Shown piece by piece: positions 56,690-64,000 of a DNA stretch of 64,000 nucleotides; the stretch's first letter is position 1; every line of letters begins with the position of its first letter. Source of the DNA: Petaurus breviceps papuanus (taxonomy: Eukaryota; Chordata; Mammalia; Diprotodontia; Petauridae); assembly GCA_028583685.1 (NCBI GenBank), contig JAMXIF010000086.1, positions 15,369,582 to 15,433,581 on the forward strand, given 5' to 3'. A model generated the notes under the pieces. The model was not told the origin of the DNA, did not search any database, and saw nothing but the letters and a program-made list of their open reading frames with translations. The position numbers and the translations under genes were made by a program.

Positions 56690-58480
56690 ATCTGTTGTTC
56701 AAGGCACTGTGTTTGGCACTGTTGATACAACAATAGATAGACCATGCCTCCTGCTCTCAAGAGTTTACACTCTAATAGACAAGTACATGAATAATTATGC
56801 CACAGGAGAGAAATAAATAAGTGAAAACATAGAGGTCTAAACAAAATAGTATGAGAAATTTGAAGTTATGTTCATGTGGGGTGAAGAATCAGGAAAGGTT
56901 TAATGGAAAAGGAGTCATCTAATTTGTACCTTAATGGAAGGACTTCAATGTAGGAGGTGGGAACAGGAGTGTAGCCATTACAGGTATGACACCAGTATGA
57001 GCAAAGACACAGAGATGGGGAAGGACAGGACAACAGAAGAAAAGGAATGATCTGATTTGATTAGTGGTTTGATTGGACCATAAAACATTTGAAATGGATG
57101 AGTTAATGCTAGACAGTGTAAACTTTTGAAGACCTTGAATTCCAGGGTCAGGAGTTTATACTTTATTTAGTAAACAAATGAGTAAAGGAATGAAATGACT
57201 ATAACAAGGTGTTAAGAATTCTCAGGCAGCAATGTAGAAGATGGATTAGAAAAGGGAAAGCTTAGATACACAAAAATTCATTAGGATACTTCTATTTTAC
57301 TATAGGGTAGAATGGAGCAAGTAATGATGTGGTAGATAGAGTGGATAGAGTCAGAAGACTCCTCTTTGTGAGTTCAAATCTGGCCTCAGACATTTACTAG
57401 CGATGGGACCTTTGGAAGCCACTGAATCCTGTTTGCCTCAGTTTCTTTATCTGTAAAATGAGCTGGAAAAGGAAATGGCAAACTCCTCCAGTATCTCTGC
57501 CTAGAAAACCCTAAATGGGGTGATGAAGAATCAGACACAACTGAAAAATGACTGAACTGATAGGATAGAAAAAGTGAAAGGCTCAATAAAAGTAGTTTTG
57601 ATAGAAGTAGAGGGGGGCAGAGACTGGAGGTGAGGGATGCCATAAAGGCAGAAACAATGGAATTTAGCAGCTAATCAGTCATGTGGAGTGAGAGAGAGGG
57701 AAGAGTCAAAGATGACTCAAGGGTTTTGATGCTGACAAATAAAGATTTGGGGAGGAAGTGAAAGCTTAGCAGGGACATTATGAGTCTGGTTTTAGACATG
57801 CTGAATTTTCAGGGACATTAAAATACTCTGGTAGTGATCCCTGCAAGGTGGTTGGAAATATCAGAGGAAATCTGAAGAGATGAGGAGAAAGATACAGATT
57901 ATTTGATAATAATCTAGAGGTGATGGTTGAAGTTGTGTGATTGAATAATATTAACAAGACTAGAGAGGAGAGGCAATGAGAGGAAAAGAAAGGGGAGGAA
58001 GATAAATGAAAATAGAGAAAAGGAGGGGAAAGCTCAGAGAGTAGAACCTTAGGGAGCAACATTTAAAGGGTGGATGGAGTACAAAAATCCAACAAAAGAC
58101 AAGTTTGAGAGATAGAACCGTAAGGGGCCAGTGTCATGGAAGCCAAGAAGAGAGATGAGAATAGCCCATAGTGTCAGATGACAGATAGACCCAGGGGGAT
58201 AATGACAACAAAAGCCCATTGGACTAAATTATAAGGAGATTATATCATGGCTGTGGAGTAAACTGGAAAGGATAGAAATCAGATTGCAAATAGATGTAAG
58301 AATCAATTAGTAATGAGGAAGTAGAGCCAGTGGGTATAGAGTACCCTTTCTAAGAGATTGGTAATGGAGCAGGGGAGGGAGAGGAAAGAAGAAAGAAGGG
58401 GAAAGAATGAGCAGGATGGGTTATAGTTTGAATCAATGGGAACTAAAGTTAGAATAAAGAAATGCTGACCATGTTTTTAG
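56690..58480 (+). repeat. Ancient interspersed repeat, long copy split by a SINE
   Basis: Phrases in order include CACTGTGTTTGGCACTG, CCTCCTGCTCTCAAGAG, CAGGAGTTTATACTTTATTT, AGTCAAAGATGACTCAAGGG, AGACATGCTGAATTTTCAGG and CATGGAAGCCAAGAAGAG. A SINE at about 57335-57565 interrupts it. Same family as 23085-24420, with a lower-quality match in places. Confidence 0.55.
57335..57565 (+). mobile_element. Mar1-type SINE inside an ancient repeat
   Basis: TCAAATCTGGCCTCAGACA, TTTATCTGTAAAATGAGC and GGAAATGGCAAACTCCTCC identify a forward Mar1 copy. Confidence 0.65.
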
Positions 58481-58504
58481 GCTTGAAGCATGTGAGAGAA
58501 AGGA

Positions 58505-58965
58505 TAGCTCACATATCTAGAGTTGAGAGGGACCTCAGAGACCATCTGGTCCAACCTCTTCATTTTACAGATGAATCTGATGCCCAGCAAGGTTAAGTGA
58601 CTTGCCTGAGGTCATACGTGTGATAAATGTCAGAGCTGGGATTTGAACCGAAGTACTGAGATTCAAGAGTCAGTGCTTTTTTTTCCTGGACCAGGAATTA
58701 TTGATAGAATAAGACTATAGGGGCAGATTGAAAGAATGTGATCAAGGATATAGATGGAGGGGTTAGCTTTAACAAAGTGGAGAACCATATCTTCCTTTTA
58801 CAGAATTCATAAAATTTAGAGTTGCAATTGACCTTAGGGATTGCCTGATCCAAACCCTTAATTTTGCACATGAGGAAAAGGGGGCCAAGAAGGGTTAAAT
58901 GATTTGCCCAAAGTCACACAGACAATAAGTAGGATATCCAGGATATCCCTCCCCCACTGCCACAA
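58505..58965 (-). mobile_element. Two MIR-like copies
   Basis: 58505-58690 (GACCTCAGAGACCATCTGG, GTGACTTGCCTGAGGTCAT) and 58815-58965 (CACATGAGGAAAAGGGGG, TTTGCCCAAAGTCACACAG). Confidence 0.55.
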
Positions 58966-59639
58966 AGGTTAGCTCACTTGCCCTGTAGTAGAAAAACAGT
59001 ATGGTTCTCTCTTCTCTGCCCTAAAGACAACCAGGTTTCAGTTCTCTTACTATACAAGAAAGGTGAAAATTTATATAATAATGCATTAGGGTGATTATAA
59101 CAAACCAGAGCTGGGTGCCTTTAAAATCATCTTTTTGCCCTCAATTCCTTCCAGGAATTAATCACTAAAATACACTTGCTAATCACTGAAAAACATTTAG
59201 TAATCACCTAGAGTATTCCAGGCACTGGGTTGGAGGTGGGGATGGGTAACACAGGTGAGGGGAGAGACAAATACTAGCAACTATAAATGAGTTCTGTTCT
59301 AAGGAAGCTGGCTTAGAATTCTTGGTGACAGGGAGTTATACTACAGGATGTAGTTGTCACTGTTGATCCTAAAGTTTCCCTGTGTACACCAGAGGTAAAC
59401 CTACATCACTCTCAAAATGTAATTTTAGAGGGGGACTTGACTGTTGATCCCAGGGAAAGTTATGTTATTTTTAAAAAGCGTAGGGGAGTGCTTATGCACT
59501 TGGAACATGGCATGAAATTAAGGTCTTGGCATTATTACCAGAGTTAGCAACAAAAAGATAGGACAGGAGGACTAGGAAACATCTATTCTATTGCAGAATT
59601 GAATAGAATTGTATTTTATTGAATTCCAATCCAGTTCTA

Positions 59640-60010
59640 GTCCCTTTTAGTGTTGCTGCTGTTGTTCATTTGGAGAATAGCCGCTCCATTAAACTCAATG
59701 TTGTCATTTTTACTCTTAAAGTTTCTTGCACATCAAATGAGGTGTCCTCTTTCACTCCTCCGCCAGACTGGTAGTGTGCATTATGTTACATAACAAGGAC
59801 ATCCGATTAGCTACGTAGGAAAGTGCTCTTTTTAGCTTGTCCCTGGCACAGACAGCCCTCAGCTCCTAAATCACAGAGCTCGCAGTGCCGCATGCTGCTT
59901 GGTGCTGCTGCATTTCATTAGCTTTCCTTTTACTGCATCTCCACTCAGGGCCAAGATGAGGAAGCACACAGAGACAGAGCCAGCATCCATGGAAAATGAG
60001 AATGAGTGGC
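59640..60010. other. Repeat-free stretch, possible conserved non-coding element
   Basis: About 370 bp of less AT-rich, non-repetitive sequence with several CpG dinucleotides (CCTCCGCCAG, CATCCGATTAG, GCAGTGCCGCATG). There is no open frame of note. The character fits a regulatory element, but nothing here proves it. Confidence 0.25.
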
Positions 60011-60949
60011 TATTTATTTTTAGAAGTTTTCTTGCAATAAAGGGATGGAAACATGGAAAAGTAAAGAAAGAATAAGTGTATATACATATTCATGTACCAG
60101 GAAAGGACAAAAGAAGCAAATGATTGAGAATAGTTTGTTTATAAGATCACGGAAAATATTTCCAAGGACATGACAGAGGCTTAATATAAAACCTACACCT
60201 ATACCATAGTTGCCCCTCCTTCTTACCTGTGCCATGGAGATCTCAGCTTAGGGCTATGGTACTTTCCTCAGGCCACATCCCTTTGGGAGCAAATGCCTGA
60301 CTAGGGGCTACAACCCTGTAGCACCAGTACTGCAAAGTTCTGTACTTCTAGTACCAGGGAAAACAACACTGCAAATCTCTGAACTACCAGTGCAAGACCA
60401 GAGAACTGAGGAACAAAGTGAACAGGCCACTCTGCACTCCACCAAGCCTGAGGGAAAGAGTACAGCATCCAACTAGGGGCAGTTCTAACAACACAAAAGT
60501 TACTTGGGGCAGAAACCTAGGCTGGTGAACTGTGAATTGTTCAGTGTGGGAGGAGGTTAGCATGCTTTAAGACCCAGCTCAAAAGGAAACCACAATAGAG
60601 GGGAGGGAGTTAGAAAGTAAGTGATAGGGAAAACAAGGGGAGAAAAAGAAATTATTCAAATTAGAAGAAAATGAAGTCAGTGCCTAAAGAAACAGATGTC
60701 TTCAGCACAAGGAACTCATTTACTAACAAAGATTTTTTTATTGTTACTATCCTTTGCTTTTAAATCGCCTTCATTTCCACATGTATCCCCATTCTTTCTA
60801 TCTCCAGAGAACCATCCATTATAATAAAGAAGAACAGAGAAACTAATCAACATATCAACCAAATGTGACAACCATAAATTCCATTTGCCATCCATAAATT
60901 CCCCATGTCTACAAACAGGGATGGTGCATTTTCTCATCTCTTCTTCAGG

Positions 60950-61400
60950 GCTAGGCTTGATAATTATAATTATAAGGTATTCATTTTCTTTTGTTCTTTC
61001 AAATAACATTGTTGTGGGCATTACATATTTTGTTTTCCTGGTTCTGCTTATTTTACATCCTGTCTGTTCGTATGTTTTCCCCTGATTCTTTGTATTCTTC
61101 ATATTAATCATTTCTTATGTTATAGGTACATTTCACTGCATTCAGATGCCACAATTTGTGTAGCCATTCTCTAGTCAGTGAGTATCTATCACATTACTGG
61201 CTCTTTACATTATAAAAAGTGCTACTATGAATATTTTGGTGTATAAAGAATTTTTTTCTTCTATCTTTTACCTCTTTGAAGTATATGTCTAATGGTAGCA
61301 TCTCTGAGTCAAAGGATATAGAAATTTTAACCACTTTCTTAGCTTTAGTGTGTCTTTCATTCCACAACTGTTCAATTCAATGACTTATTGGTCTTTTATA
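60950..61400 (-). mobile_element. Decayed L1 ORF2 end
   Basis: The + strand reads like the reverse complement of the L1 ORF2 C-terminus: GTGCTACTATGAATATTTTG, GTAGCATCTCTGAGTCAAAG and TTTCATTCCACAACTG. It parallels the clearer copy at 41830-42340. The part from 60715 to 60950 may be its 3' UTR. Confidence 0.5.
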
Positions 61401-61671
61401 TTTATGTTCATTCCTTAAATATTTTGTATATTTTTAACCTAGATTTTTAAAAAAGATATCTATAGGGTACAAAATAATGATGTTGCAAAGAATCTCTTTT
61501 TGTGGTATGGTGCATGGAATATTTTATATTTATATTTTACTATGTTGAGTTCAAGAAGAGGCTCAAAAAAAGATAGGATAACAAATAAGATGATAATAAT
61601 GATTGACTGTGTGAAGGCCAAACTATATAATTCATTTTGTTCTCATTTCATTTCTAAGGCAGATGATCTTT

Positions 61672-61915
61672 CTATTGTTCAGTCATTTCAGTTGTGTCTG
61701 ACTCTTCATGACCCCATTTGGGGTTTTCTTGGCAAAGACACTAAAGTGGTTTGCCATTTTCTTCTCCAGCTTGTTTTACAGATGAAGAAACTGAGGCAAA
61801 CAGGGTTAACTGACTTACCTGTGGTCACACAGTAAGCCAGATTTAAACTTGTGAAAATTAGTCTTCCTGACTCTGGGCCCTATATTCTATCCACTGTGCC
61901 ACCTAACTGTGTACG
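61672..61915 (-). mobile_element. Mar1-type SINE, near complete
   Basis: TTGTTCAGTCATTTCAGTTG, CCATTTGGGGTTTTCTTGGC and CCACTGTGCCACCTAACTG in reverse orientation. Confidence 0.75.
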
Positions 61916-62229
61916 AAAATACTTAATCAGAAGCTGAAATTAAAGATAGATAAGATGGAAAAAAGCACCTAAATGCTCTCAATGCTTTGGGGTTTGAACA
62001 AACTACATCCTCAGGTACTAAAATAACTGGCAGATGGTGATTAATGAGTTACTATCATTGCTCTTTGAAATATCTTGGGTAATAGGAGAGGTACCTCAGG
62101 GCTATCAATCAATAAACATTATTAAGTGTTCCTATGTGCCAGACACTGTGTTAAGTGCTGGAATTAGAGAGAGATGTCTTAATTTAAAAAGGGAGGGGGA
62201 GAAGGCTAGGGAAGAGTAGCATTTGTCCA

Positions 62230-63545
62230 TTATAGTTCAGTGGTCTTAAATTATATCCCTGATAAAATTCTAGATCACATTATGAAGGAGATGGTCAGTG
62301 AGCATTTAGAAAGTGAAGAAGTAGTCACTAAAATCCAACATAGAATATCAAAAGGTCATGCCAGACTAAGCTAGTTTCTTTTTTTTTCTTCTTTGTTATA
62401 ATTATCAGAATGGTGGATTATGAGAATTCTATGGATATAATATTTTTAGACATGGACAAAAGCATTTGGAAATGTTTCTCATGTTATCCTTGTGGACAAT
62501 ATGGAGAGATTGGGACTAGATGATTGTACATTAATGTGAATTCAGACCTGGATGAATAAATGGACCTAGGGAGTTAAAGGTTTTAGTTCAACCTGGAGGA
62601 AGGTCTCTCATGGAATCTCTCCTTGGCCCTATGGTGTTTAAAATAAAATTGAGGACTGTTAAATTTCCAGATGACACAAAGGATGGAGGGATAACTAAGA
62701 TTTTAGATAATATTCATAATTCAAAAAATCTCAACAGACCAGAATTGTGGGCCAAATAAAATGAGATGAAATTCAATAAGGATAAGTTAAATTTTTAACT
62801 TTAGAAGATTGAGAAAACCATGACTAGACAACAGTTCACATGAAAAAAAAATCTGAGGAGTTAAGTAGGCCACAAGATAAATATGAGGCAACAGAATGAC
62901 ATGACAGGCAAAAAAATTAATTGTAATATGCATGAGGGGTTTATTTCACATTTTTATTTTTATTAATTTATATGTCTCCAAAATTATGGAGGTGATTATC
63001 TGCTATGTTCTATACCAGGCTTATCATCTCTAGAATACTATATTCAGTTCTGGACACAATTTTAGGAAAGACATTAATAATAATCTGGGTATTGATCATC
63101 TAGAGGAGACCAAGAAGAATGGTGAGAGGACTGGAGACCATACTCTGTAAAAATTACTTGAAGGAACTTGGAATATTTAGCCTAGAGAAGAAAGCTATGG
63201 TTAAGTGTTTGAAGGGCTATCAAGAGGGATTAGACTTATTTAGCCTAGACCGTGGGTCATAATTAGGAACAACAAAGGAAAGTTGCAAAGAGAAGTTGCT
63301 AAAATTTAAGGAAAATCATCATCAGGAAAAAACCACCTAACAATTAGAACCATTCAGAGGCAGAATGAACTGCCTCAGAAAGTAATGGGTTTCCCACCAC
63401 TAGAGGTGTTCCAGTGAGGACTTGGTCGAGTGAAGAATTTGTTGAGAATGTTGAAAGGATACTCTTGATCACATCCAGGTTGGGCAACATAGGCTCTATA
63501 ATCCCTTCCAATTTTTACCATCTGAGATTCTCTGAAGTACCATAA
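62230..63545 (+). mobile_element. Decayed L3/CR1 LINE (reverse transcriptase region and 3' end)
   Basis: Frame-shifting fragments of a CR1-type reverse transcriptase are visible, including a FPDDTK phrase near 62668 that corresponds to the FADD catalytic box. Downstream is the CR1/L3 3' sequence: TTTAGCCTAGAGAAGAAAGC, AAAACCACCTAACAATTAG, TGAACTGCCTCAGAAAGTAA, and an end near CCCTTCCAATTTTTACCATC. No intact frame remains. L3 has been silent since early mammals, so this copy is old. Confidence 0.7.
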
Positions 63546-64000
63546 AAGTTTTCTTCCCTTGTATGTGTGATTGGAAAAGGAGATGGACCAGTACTTACAA
63601 GATTGACAGTTCAAAATATCCTGAAAACCCACAAGTGAAGAACTCCAGCATACCAGCTCTTATGTGGAAGATTTATATAGAAGGACAAGGACAAGAACAG
63701 CACAAGTTAAGAAGGCATAGATAGATTGCAATTTCTGCTAGTGGAGGAGGAAACCTCATTGATTAGAACATGGATCCATCAAAATATCAAAGCAATAGTG
63801 AATGGCCCTGAGGCCCTCTAGGATCCTGCATGTTTAAAGAAAAAAAAAATCAATTATGTTCAATATGCTTTGCTTCCTATGGCAGGAAAAGCAAACCAAC
63901 ATTATTTTAAAAACATTTCCCCAAAAAAAAGTGTGAAGCCATGGTAATTCTCTGATTGACTTTTAGTAAAATCAGAAAATTTTATAATTATAAAATTTCT

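Noticed and set aside
1-64000. CRISPR arrays, operons, tRNA or rRNA genes
   Set aside because: The tRNA-like A and B boxes all belong to SINEs. There are no spaced direct repeats or clustered prokaryotic genes.

Overview
The window looks like AT-rich intronic DNA from a marsupial, probably an Australian one. The organism call rests on repeats: many tRNA-derived CORE-SINEs of the Mar1 type, young poly(A)-tailed SINEs that begin GGGGCGGCCAGG, therian MIR, L2 and L3/CR1 fossils, and L1 plus ORF1-only (HAL1-like) LINEs. There are no bacterial features, CRISPR arrays or operons. Species cannot be settled by eye.

Only one host gene is well supported. Two internal coding exons of the synaptic vesicle glycoprotein gene SV2C lie on the + strand at 18175-18355 and 51687-51838. 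They join in frame across an intron of about 33.3 kb and encode transmembrane segments 2-5 of a 12-segment major facilitator protein. The 18 kb before the first exon and the 12 kb after the second are read as parts of the neighbouring introns. I recognise no other SV2C exon and no promoter.

A second protein-coding sequence, at 7209-7625 on the - strand, is an intronless and apparently intact 138-codon copy of FAM136A, a twin CX3C mitochondrial protein. It reads as a retrocopy antisense to SV2C.

The rest is repeats and a few unexplained stretches. Region 1-18 kb holds SINE, MIR and L2 fossils, the retrocopy and a 356-bp (TCTCTG)n-type array. Region 18-34 kb holds a dimeric SINE, copies of an ancient mobile-element-like repeat, a 73-bp hairpin (mariner-like miniature element) and a 5'-truncated L1. 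At 34328-34442 there is a non-repetitive, exon-like open segment with strong splice signals. Region 38-48 kb is a nested composite: an L1 on the - strand is split by a HAL1-like copy, and a second HAL1-like copy in opposite orientation sits about 3.3 kb further on inside an older repeat. Region 48-64 kb holds the second SV2C exon, a (CT)n array, a long ancient repeat and a decayed L3/CR1 LINE.

I found no clearly new biological system. The observations most worth checking are the exon-like segment in the large SV2C intron, the HAL1-like family with two successive L1-type 3' ends, the SINE dimer inserted as one unit, the hairpin element and the intact FAM136A retrocopy.
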